Under the pieces are notes generated by a model. That model saw nothing but the letters and a program-made list of their open reading frames with translations. It had not been told where the DNA came from and searched no databases. 12,573 bases of DNA from JBEKLJ01 sp050010255 (GTDB taxonomy: Bacteria; Acidobacteriota; Terriglobia; Bryobacterales; Bryobacteraceae), in NCBI GenBank assembly GCA_050010255.1, contig JBEKLJ010000099.1, positions 1 through 12,573 of the forward strand. Direction: 5' to 3'. Positions 7,286-12,573 of this stretch are shown one piece after another. The position numbers and the translations under genes were made by a program. Positions within the stretch are counted from its first letter, which is position 1; each line of letters begins with the position of its first letter.

Positions 7286-8989
7286 TTACCGCGCTGGATG
7301 CCGCTCCGGCTCTCCAGGCGCCTGCGCCCCCTCGGGCTCGGCCGGCTCCGCCTCCGCCGCCGTGTGTTCCTCCTTCACCGAGATCCCGGTCAGGAAGGCG
7401 GTTTCCAGCGGATAGACGTCGGGGTCGAAGATCACCCCGTAGAAGTGCCAGACCAGTATCGAGAGCGTGGCCAGCACGGCCTCGTAGAAGTGAACAGTGG
7501 TGGCGAAATCCAGCGCCGTCTTGGGCAGGTAGTGCAGCGTGAGGTTGTTGGCCCAGAGCAGGACTCCGGTGGCGCCCATGATCGCGGTCCCCCACACCAC
7601 CGCCCAGTACTCCACCTTCCCGATGTAGCTGTGGGAGGAGAGCCCGGGGCGGCGCTTGAGCAGACCGAGGTTGTAAGCGAAGTTCAGCAGGGCCTCCGGT
7701 AGGTCGTCGCGCCGCGGCCAGAGCAACTTCCAGTGCTCGCGCAGCCGCCGGCAGGTGAGGAGCGACAGCGCGTGCACGCCCGCTATCGCGATCAGCACCG
7801 CCGCCGCCACGCGATGCACCACGCCGCGGACCGGGAAGTACTGCTCCCAGGCCACCAGTGGCCGCGCCCACCACTGATCCGGGTACTTCAGCGCGAACCC
7901 CGTCCAGACCAGCGTCAGGAACGACAGCACCAGCAGCGCGTGCTGGATGCGCTCGAAGCGGTACATGCGGATCTCCTGGCGCGGCATCCACGGTCCCGGC
8001 CACCGGCGGGCTGCAGCCGGCTGGAAGCGGCGCTCGAAGAGCTTCCGCAGCCAATCGCCCAGGTTGTGAACCAGCATGAGCCCAACCAGCAGCGGGATGA
8101 GGATGATGTAGCCAACGCGGACCCAGTAGACGGCCGGCGACTCGGAGCGGCCTGCAAGCTGGTGCACCGGGCCGATGGCGAACCGCGTGCCCGCGCCGGG
8201 GTGGCACCGCCCGCAGGTCTTCGGCAGATTGCGTACGCTGACCATGGACCGCGGATCCGACGACGGCAGAATGGTGTGCACGCCGTGGCAACTGGCGCAA
8301 TTGGCCACCGTCTGCGAGCCGGCCCTGGCCGCCAGCCCGTGGAAGGACTCATCGAAGCTGACGATGCGGTCCGTCGGAAGCCCGAAACGCGCGGAGAGCT
8401 TCACGTTTCCGTGGCACTGGCCGCAGGTCTCGTGGATGTGCCGCGGGTTCACGCTGGAGGCGGCTGCCTTCGGCGAGAGAATCTGGTGCTCGCCGTGGCA
8501 GGTCGTGCAGACCGGCGCTTCCGGAATGCCTCGCGCCACCGCCTGCCCGTGCACGCTGGCCTTGAACTGGTCGGCAATCTCCGTGTGGCACATCCCGCAG
8601 GTGTCCGGAATTCCTTGGTGGAAGGTGGCCGACCGGGTGTCCTTCAGCGTGTGCGGGTCGCCGTGGCAGACGCCGCAGGTCGGAGCGGCCTGGTTGCCCT
8701 GCCGCAGCAACTGGCCGTGAACGCTCGCTGCGTGCTCGCCGGCCTGCGCGCTGTGGCAGGTCGCGCAACGCGGCTTGAGCGCGCCCGCGGGGTGCGGATA
8801 GGCCTCGTGTCCGGTGTGGCAAGTGGCGCAGCCCACCTGCGCGTGGGCCGAGGCCGGGAGCTGCTTGACCTGATCGGTATGGCAAGCCGCGCACGCCTCG
8901 CCGGCGGGCTGCGCGCGGGCGGCGGCGAGCGATCCCCAACAGGCGAATCCCAAGATCCCCGCCAAGATCGGGGAACGCATAAACCTCAT
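7286..8989 (-). CDS. Nine-haem cytochrome c fused to a membrane cytochrome b (CbcL-like architecture)
   Basis: 567 residues. A signal peptide (about 1-27) is followed by a periplasmic domain with nine CXXCH motifs starting at residues 33, 54, 75, 105, 131, 161, 189, 231 and 259. Repeated pieces such as ASVHGQ...C..CHG.H.IL show internal duplication. From about residue 287 there are five hydrophobic segments (about 287-309, 348-367, 390-410, 457-480, 497-520) carrying histidines suited to b-type haem binding (H308, H350, H392, H406, H500, H515). The tail is acidic and proline rich. The order matches CbcL of Geobacter, which moves electrons from the quinone pool to the periplasm; orthology is not shown. 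ATG 8989 is chosen because it overlaps the preceding stop as ATGA and is followed at once by a signal peptide. Sits between a two-helix membrane protein and the NapC-like gene. Confidence 0.88.
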   Translation of the reverse strand: MRFMRSPILAGILGFACWGSLAAARAQPAGEACAACHTDQVKQLPASAHAQVGCATCHTGHEAYPHPAGALKPRCATCHSAQAGEHAASVHGQLLRQGNQAAPTCGVCHGDPHTLKDTRSATFHQGIPDTCGMCHTEIADQFKASVHGQAVARGIPEAPVCTTCHGEHQILSPKAAASSVNPRHIHETCGQCHGNVKLSARFGLPTDRIVSFDESFHGLAARAGSQTVANCASCHGVHTILPSSDPRSMVSVRNLPKTCGRCHPGAGTRFAIGPVHQLAGRSESPAVYWVRVGYIILIPLLVGLMLVHNLGDWLRKLFERRFQPAAARRWPGPWMPRQEIRMYRFERIQHALLVLSFLTLVWTGFALKYPDQWWARPLVAWEQYFPVRGVVHRVAAAVLIAIAGVHALSLLTCRRLREHWKLLWPRRDDLPEALLNFAYNLGLLKRRPGLSSHSYIGKVEYWAVVWGTAIMGATGVLLWANNLTLHYLPKTALDFATTVHFYEAVLATLSILVWHFYGVIFDPDVYPLETAFLTGISVKEEHTAAEAEPAEPEGAQAPGEPERHPAR

Positions 8990-9276
8990 CCGCTGTACTT
9001 GATCGTCGAATCCTGGGCCAGCGAGGTGTAGACGTACGTGGCGGCGATGGCCAGCAGATAGAGAACCGACAGGACCGTGAGGATCTTCCCCCAGCGGTCC
9101 AGTATGGTCGTCTTCCGGGCGACTTCCGCCTGGGTGGGTATCAGACTGGCCTCGGCGTCCAGCACGTGCAGTATTTCGTCGGCCTTCCCTGCCACCTTCT
9201 TGCGGTAGATGGCCAGGCAGATCACCACGATTGTCAGAACGGCCCAAATCACGAGGTGTAGGATGTAGTTGTTCAT
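8986..9276 (-). CDS. Small two-helix membrane protein of the cytochrome operon
   Basis: 96 residues, not recognised as a named family. Two transmembrane segments are evident, about residues 5-24 (ILHLVIWAVLTIVVICLAIY) and 66-85, joined by a polar, probably helical stretch (KKVAGKADEILHVLDAEASL). There is no cysteine and no haem motif; H7 and H37 are the only histidines. Its stop overlaps the start of the cytochrome b/c fusion by ATGA, so the two are probably produced in fixed ratio. That context suggests an accessory subunit or assembly factor of the membrane cytochrome complex, which is an inference. No strong Shine-Dalgarno precedes ATG 9276, and a 126-bp gap separates it from the Cys-motif gene upstream. 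Confidence 0.8.
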   Translation of the reverse strand: MNNYILHLVIWAVLTIVVICLAIYRKKVAGKADEILHVLDAEASLIPTQAEVARKTTILDRWGKILTVLSVLYLLAIAATYVYTSLAQDSTIKYSG

Positions 9277-9402
9277 AATCGTCTGCCGGCGGTTGCTCTA
9301 TCCCGGCCGGCGCGGGTTGCCTTTAGCTCGGGCTCCTCCCCAATAGCCTACTGCGGCGGGCCATGGGGCCGCATCCCCCCCAAGTGGACATGGCCGTCTG
9401 CG

Positions 9403-9747
9403 TTACCGGGCCGGCTGCGGCCGGCCGAGGGCCGCCTGGATGGCCTCGATCACCTGGGGCATGTAGGCTTCGAGCAGGCAGCGGGCCTGCTCGCGCTCCG
9501 GGCAAGTCCCGTCCAGCCGCTGGTCGATGCACACCGTGCAAACGTTCTCGCGGATCGCCTCGACGTACGCCTGGATGTCGTCGCCCTCGGTCGCCAGAAT
9601 GGCCTGCGCCACCAGCGGGAAGAGCTCGAATGGTGGGCAGCGCCCGGGCAGGCCGGCCCCGCAGCCCGCTTCGGCGGCCCGCTTGTCGCAGCTCGCGCAA
9701 ACGCGCTCGCGGATGATTGCTTCCAACTCCGCCACTGTCGGTCTCAT
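9403..9747 (-). CDS. Small protein with duplicated CX2CX8CX7C motif
   Basis: 114 residues, family not recognised. It has two homologous halves. Each carries four cysteines in the same spacing, C-x2-C-x8-C-x7-C: C17, C20, C29, C37 and C70, C73, C82, C90. Flanking segments also match (AIIRERVCASC / AIRENVCTVC, and PLVAQAI / PQVIEAI). There is no signal peptide or membrane segment, so it is probably cytoplasmic. Two sets of four cysteines could hold two Fe-S clusters or two zinc ions; with cytochrome neighbours a redox cluster is attractive but unproven. Start ATG 9747 overlaps the receiver-like gene stop as ATGA and has GGAGG at 9755-9759, 7 nt upstream. The same frame is open upstream to 10584, but that part overlaps the neighbouring gene and was excluded. 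Confidence 0.82.
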   Translation of the reverse strand: MRPTVAELEAIIRERVCASCDKRAAEAGCGAGLPGRCPPFELFPLVAQAILATEGDDIQAYVEAIRENVCTVCIDQRLDGTCPEREQARCLLEAYMPQVIEAIQAALGRPQPAR

Positions 9748-10217
9748 CGGGCGCCCTCCCTGTCGCTCTGGGTCGCGTGCCTCTCCGAATCCGGCGCGCC
9801 GGCGGCGGAGCCGCCCGCTCTGGCCGAGCCGGATCCCGCTTCCAGGCCCGCCCCAGACGGCCCGGCATGGGCCGCTGCGGCGCGGCAGCCCGGCTTCGGC
9901 ACGCGCAGCTCGGCCGCCATGATCGCCAGCACCGCCGTGCTCAGCGGGTCCTGGTTGAAGACCACCGAGCGGATGCCTGCGTTCCACGCCTGCGACAAGT
10001 GCCGCGGGTCGTTCCGGGTGATCAGGACCACCCGCTCGGGGTTCACGAAAGGGAAGGGAACGCGGTCCAGCGAGTCCGAATCCACGACGATCACTCCCGC
10101 CTGCTCCGGATCGGGCGCCTCCACGCAGCGGACCTGCCACGTGCCGCCGCGCTCCAGCAACTCCCGCAGCGCTGAAGCGTAAGGCGCGTCGGTGATCGTC
10201 AGTTGAACCGTCTCCAT
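9744..10217 (-). CDS. Degenerate response-regulator receiver-like protein, first gene of the cytochrome operon
   Basis: 157 residues. Residues 1-105 have the alternating strand/helix pattern of a CheY-like receiver: VIVVDSDSL around D46 fits the phospho-acceptor strand, RVVLITRNDP around T67 fits the switch strand, then SQAWNAGIRSVVFNQDPLSTAVLAIMAAEL fits the last helices. The usual N-terminal acidic pair is reduced to D10, and the conserved lysine is N88, so normal phosphorylation is doubtful. Residues 110-157 are Ala/Gly/Ser rich and probably disordered. There is no output domain. It is the first gene after the -24/-12 promoter and is divergent from the activator, so it may sense or bind that activator or act as a stand-alone adaptor; this is inference. 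The fold assignment rests on pattern only. The stop overlaps the next start by ATGA. Confidence 0.7.
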   Translation of the reverse strand: METVQLTITDAPYASALRELLERGGTWQVRCVEAPDPEQAGVIVVDSDSLDRVPFPFVNPERVVLITRNDPRHLSQAWNAGIRSVVFNQDPLSTAVLAIMAAELRVPKPGCRAAAAHAGPSGAGLEAGSGSARAGGSAAGAPDSERHATQSDREGAR

Positions 10218-10227
10218 ATTCCCCGGA

Positions 10228-10239
10228 CTCCCGCGGGAG
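10228..10239. promoter_or_regulatory. 12-bp palindrome CTCCCGCGGGAG in the operon leader
   Basis: A perfect palindrome 10 bp upstream of the receiver-like gene's ATG (10217), inside the predicted leader. In the mRNA it can fold as CTCC-CGCG-GGAG, tying up a GGAG that could serve as ribosome site. It could equally be an operator or chance in GC-rich DNA. Confidence 0.3.
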
Positions 10240-10290
10240 CCACTGCGGGCAAGAGCACTCTAGTCCTGCTTCCTCCCGGGCATTCCCAAA

Positions 10291-10306
10291 AGCAATCTGA
10301 CGGCCA
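10291..10306 (-). promoter_or_regulatory. Sigma-54 (-24/-12) promoter for the cytochrome operon
   Basis: On the minus strand the sequence is TGGCCGTCAGATTGCT. It matches the RpoN consensus TGGCACG-N4-TTGCA/T with intact TGGC and TTGCT blocks and exactly 10 bases between the GG (10305-10304) and the GC (10293-10292). Transcription should start near 10280, giving a leader of about 62 nt to ATG 10217. The divergent gene encodes a sigma-54 activator, which makes the assignment much stronger than the motif alone. No other good -24/-12 match was found in the remaining intergenic gaps by eye. Confidence 0.75.
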
Positions 10307-10421
10307 CACTTCCGGATGGGAGGCTCCGATCGTATCTCGTTCGAATCATTGTATGACGTTGTGGCCTTCCGGTGTGCTTCAGGCTTGCCTGGCCGGGGTG
10401 GTAAAAGCCCCAGTTGCCGGC

Positions 10422-10441
10422 TGGGTGCGCAAGCTGACCCA
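10422..10441. promoter_or_regulatory. Inverted repeat TGGGT-N10-ACCCA, possible weaker activator site
   Basis: Half-sites TGGGT (10422-10426) and ACCCA (10437-10441) repeat the arms of the 26-bp palindrome at 10492-10517 but with wider spacing. It lies about 150 bp upstream of the predicted sigma-54 start site, an ordinary enhancer distance. Spacing differs between the two sites, so the link is tentative. Confidence 0.3.
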
Positions 10442-10491
10442 AACGGTCGCCATGGCCGGTCGGTCTCCGGGGTGGTCGGCAGCCCGTCTCC

Positions 10492-10517
10492 ATGGTTGGG
10501 TGAAATCACCCACCCAT
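10492..10517. promoter_or_regulatory. 26-bp near-perfect palindrome, candidate activator binding site
   Basis: Arms 10492-10503 (ATGGTTGGGTGA) and 10506-10517 (TCACCCACCCAT) are reverse complements with one mismatch around a 2-bp centre; the inner 16 bp are perfect. It ends 9 bp before the activator's first in-frame ATG (10527) and lies about 225 bp upstream of the operon's predicted start. It could be both the enhancer for the operon and an autoregulatory operator, or an mRNA hairpin if transcription starts upstream. Confidence 0.55.
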
Positions 10518-10526
10518 TGCGGTAGA

Positions 10527-11909
10527 ATGAAAGCGTCCCTCCCCAGCAGAATGAGCAGAACCCACATGCCAAGGCTATCGCCACGGTGGCAACAGGCCCA
10601 CGTCCTGGAGGCGGTCTTCGACCAGCTCTCGGACGCGCTCGTGCTTTACGACAACGATCACCTCATCACGGGGATGAACCGTGCCGCCGAGCGGCTCTTT
10701 GGGCTGAGCGCCGAGGAGACGGTTGGGCGTCACTGCCGCGATGTCTTTCGATGCAGCGTTTGCGAGCCTTCCTGCGGCTTTGTGGAGGGCTTGACCTCCG
10801 CCCTAACCCTCGCCCACGCCACCGTCCGCATGCACACCGAGGACGGGCGCGAGCGGCTGGTCCTGATGCGCACATCGCAGGTTCTCAGCGATGGCGGCCA
10901 GGTGGAGGGCGTGGCGGCCACGATCAAGGACATCACCGAAGAAGTGGCCCCCATGAAGCGCGAGGTGATTGCCGAGTCGCCGGCCATGCAAGAGGTGCTG
11001 AGCTTCGTGCGGAAGGTCGCCGCCAGCGAGGCCACCACGGTCCTGCTGGAGGGCGAGAATGGCACCGGCAAGGACCTGATCGCCAAGACGCTGCACTACG
11101 AGAGCGCGCGTCAGGCCGAGCCCTTCATCGCCATCAACTGCGCGGCGATACCGGAGACGCTGCTCGAAAGCGAGCTGTTCGGTTACGAGAAGGGTGCGTT
11201 CACGGACGCGCGATCGCAGAAGCGCGGGCTGTTCGAGCTGGCCGACAAGGGCACGCTGTTCCTGGACGAGATCGGGGAAATCCCGCTGACGGTCCAGGCC
11301 AAGCTCCTGCGGGTCCTGGAAGAGCAGTGCTTCCACCGCCTGGGCGGCCTGAAGGACATCCACGTGGACCTGCGCTTCGTCGCCGCCACCAACAAGAACC
11401 TGCGCGAGGCTGTGAAAGAAGGCGCCTTCCGCCAGGACCTGTACTTCCGTCTGAACGTCATCCAGATCGTCATCCCGCCCCTGCGCGAGCGGACCGAGGA
11501 CCTGGTCCCGCTGGCCCGGTTCTTCATCGAGCATTACAACCGGAAGTTCAAGCGGCGCATAGAGGGGCTGTCGCCGGAGGCCGAGGAGTTGCTGCTGGCG
11601 CACGACTGGCCCGGCAACGTCCGTGAGCTGCGCAACGCCATCGAGCGGGCAATGATTCTGGAGGAATCCTCGCTGATCGCGCCGCCCAGCCTTCCCATCG
11701 CCATCGCGCGCTCGGGGCCGGCGGCGGCCGCGGCGGCCGAGCCGCTCGTCCAGATCCCGGACGGCGGGCTGTCGCTGGTCGACAACGAGCGCCTGCTGCT
11801 GGCCAAGGCGCTGGAGAAGACCGGCCGCAACCAGACCCAAGCCGCGCGCCTGCTGCGCATCACCCGCGACACCCTGCGCTACAAGATGAAGAAGTACAAC
11901 TTGCGGTAG
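10527..11909 (+). CDS. Sigma-54-dependent transcriptional activator, PAS-AAA+-Fis
   Basis: 460 residues from ATG 10527. A PAS domain (about 24-137) contains a cysteine cluster C70, C76, C79, C83. The AAA+ domain (about 146-375) has Walker A GENGTGKD (176-183), Walker B TLFLDEIGE (243-251), sigma-54 contact loop GAFTDA (223-228, a variant of GAFTGA), arginines R302 and R308 in FRQDLYFRLN, and DWPGNVRELRN (360-370). A Fis-type helix-turn-helix closes the protein (about 420-457, NQTQAARLLRITRDTLRYKMKKY). It hydrolyses ATP to open RpoN promoters. There is no receiver domain, so the signal probably enters through PAS; a redox cue is a guess from the cysteines and target genes. Start is uncertain: in-frame ATGs at 10551 and 10566 also precede the PAS domain, none with a strong ribosome site. 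Divergent from the operon it most likely controls. Confidence 0.92.
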   Translation: MKASLPSRMSRTHMPRLSPRWQQAHVLEAVFDQLSDALVLYDNDHLITGMNRAAERLFGLSAEETVGRHCRDVFRCSVCEPSCGFVEGLTSALTLAHATVRMHTEDGRERLVLMRTSQVLSDGGQVEGVAATIKDITEEVAPMKREVIAESPAMQEVLSFVRKVAASEATTVLLEGENGTGKDLIAKTLHYESARQAEPFIAINCAAIPETLLESELFGYEKGAFTDARSQKRGLFELADKGTLFLDEIGEIPLTVQAKLLRVLEEQCFHRLGGLKDIHVDLRFVAATNKNLREAVKEGAFRQDLYFRLNVIQIVIPPLRERTEDLVPLARFFIEHYNRKFKRRIEGLSPEAEELLLAHDWPGNVRELRNAIERAMILEESSLIAPPSLPIAIARSGPAAAAAAEPLVQIPDGGLSLVDNERLLLAKALEKTGRNQTQAARLLRITRDTLRYKMKKYNLR

Positions 11910-12007
11910 GGAGCCCTCAGCACCGCCGTTCAGACTGTCAAGAGGGTGAAGTGATACGATGGTTGCCGATTGCTGCCCGGCATGGAACCCAGGAGAAGGA
12001 GCGAACG

Positions 12008-12573
12008 ATGAACACCCGACGGTACTTTCGAACGATCATTCCGCTTGTTGTCGCCTGCGGGGTCGCCCCGCTGTGCGCCCAGAATCAATACCCGTTTCAG
12101 GACCCAAGCCTGCCGCTGGAGCAACGGGTCGACAACATCTTGTCGCTGATGACGCTGGACGAGAAGATCGCGTGCCTGTTCATGAGTACCAGCGTGCCTC
12201 GCCTTGGCATTCCGGAAGCAGGCTGGTCGGAGGGTCTGCATGGCCTGGTTCGCAGGCAACAGTTTGGCATGAAGGCTGTTCCGACCACCACCTTTGCCCA
12301 GGTCATCGGGATGGCGGAGACCTGGGATCCGGAACTCATTCGCCGCGCTGGCGCGATACAGGGCTACGAAGCACGATACATTCACCAAAGCGGCAAGTAC
12401 GGGCAAAAGGTATTGGTGGTCTGGGGACCCAACGCGGATCTGGCGCGCGATCCGCGCTGGGGAAGGAATGAGGAGAGCTATGGCGAGGACCCGTTCTTCG
12501 TCGGAACCATGGCCGTTGCCTTCATCCGGGGAATGCAGGGTGACAACCCGAGGTACTGGCAGGCGGCCTCCCT
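12008..12573 (+). CDS. Secreted glycoside hydrolase family 3 enzyme, N-terminal part
   Basis: The frame is open from ATG 12008 to the window edge (188 codons). A signal peptide (MNTRRYFRTIIPLVVACGVAPLCA-Q) is followed by GH3 N-terminal features: YPFQDPSLPLEQRVDNILSL and MTLDEKI, then GWSEGLHG, which matches the family's WWNEALHG block, and DPRWGRNEESYGEDPF, a signature of GH3 beta-glucosidases and beta-xylosidases. The catalytic aspartate (SDW-type motif) lies beyond the window. It likely cleaves beta-linked sugars outside the cytoplasm; the substrate cannot be told. AAGGAG at 11996-12001 is 6 nt before the ATG. The gene looks lower in GC than its neighbours by eye. It follows the activator on the same strand after 98 bp with no functional link evident and no clear terminator or promoter in the gap. 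Confidence 0.92.
   Translation, partial: MNTRRYFRTIIPLVVACGVAPLCAQNQYPFQDPSLPLEQRVDNILSLMTLDEKIACLFMSTSVPRLGIPEAGWSEGLHGLVRRQQFGMKAVPTTTFAQVIGMAETWDPELIRRAGAIQGYEARYIHQSGKYGQKVLVVWGPNADLARDPRWGRNEESYGEDPFFVGTMAVAFIRGMQGDNPRYWQAAS

Larger units (their letters stand above)
10218..10526. other. Divergent regulatory region between cytochrome operon and sigma-54 activator
   Basis: 309 bp with no convincing gene. It holds a -24/-12 promoter pointing at the minus-strand operon (10291-10306), a 12-bp palindrome next to that operon's start (10228-10239), a loose TGGGT-N10-ACCCA inverted repeat (10422-10441) and a 26-bp near-perfect palindrome (10492-10517) next to the activator's start. The palindromes lie where an activator's upstream sites would be expected relative to the promoter. 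The activator frame is open here but its translation shows no domain. Confidence 0.7.

Noticed and set aside
5827..8989. Assignment as nitrate or nitrite reductase operon (nap/nrf)
   Set aside because: No NapA, NapB or NrfA-type catalytic subunit is present and both cytochromes are far from the nap/nrf sizes and haem counts.
7733..9031. 432-codon plus-strand open frame opposite the nine-haem fusion
   Set aside because: Antisense shadow of a clear multihaem coding frame.
8990..9247. N-terminal extension of the nine-haem fusion to an upstream start
   Set aside because: It would overlap nearly all of the two-helix membrane gene in another frame and bury the signal peptide.
9353..9372. GC-rich GCGGC...GCCGC inverted repeat as a terminator between the Cys-motif gene and the two-helix gene
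   Set aside because: The stem is only 5 bp with a mismatched interior and there is no T-run on either strand.
10203..10526. Upstream extension of the activator frame
   Set aside because: It would run through the sigma-54 promoter and overlap the first operon gene's start; the translated segment shows no domain.
9748..10584. Upstream extension of the duplicated-Cys gene
   Set aside because: It crosses the receiver-like gene, the promoter region and the activator's start; the ATG at 9747 has a good ribosome site and an ATGA overlap.
12008..12573. GH3 glycosidase as part of the electron-transfer system
   Set aside because: It is on the opposite strand from the operon, has its own ribosome site and signal peptide, and shares no functional logic with the cytochromes.

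Overview
The window looks like a chromosomal segment of a high-GC Acidobacteriota bacterium, most likely a Bryobacterales/Solibacter-type organism. This is inferred from the gene mix, not from a marker gene: a CRTAC1-type FG-GAP protein behind a TPR protein, an adjacent DUF3300/DUF2950 pair, a NapC-like cytochrome with a large soluble domain, a two-domain universal stress protein and a sigma-54 activator. No rRNA, tRNA, CRISPR array, insertion sequence or other mobile element was seen.

Layout. Bases 1-10217 are coded almost entirely on the minus strand. In transcription order these are: a receiver-like protein (10217-9744), a small protein with a duplicated four-cysteine motif (9747-9403), a two-helix membrane peptide (9276-8986), a nine-haem cytochrome c fused to a membrane cytochrome b (8989-7286), a six-haem NapC/NirT-like membrane cytochrome (7281-5827), DUF3300 (5699-4488), DUF2950 (4491-3484), a tandem universal stress protein (3382-2510), a nine-repeat TPR protein (2407-1373) and a CRTAC1-family protein that runs off the left edge (1376-1). 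Four junctions are ATGA stop/start overlaps. On the plus strand lie a PAS-AAA+-Fis sigma-54 activator (10527-11909) and the first third or so of a secreted GH3 glycosidase (12008 to the right edge).

Central idea. The sigma-54 activator is divergent from the cytochrome operon. The 309-bp region between them carries a well-matched -24/-12 promoter facing the operon and a 26-bp near-perfect palindrome just before the activator. The simplest reading is a sigma-54-switched respiratory module: membrane quinol is oxidised by the cytochrome b domain and/or the NapC-like protein, and electrons pass through 15 c-type haems to an unidentified periplasmic or extracellular acceptor. No catalytic reductase lies in the window. 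The nine-haem-c/b fusion recalls the CbcL architecture of Geobacter. The two lead genes (degenerate receiver, duplicated-Cys protein) match no system I can name and are the most novel part. The distal genes (DUF3300 onward) may be separate transcription units.
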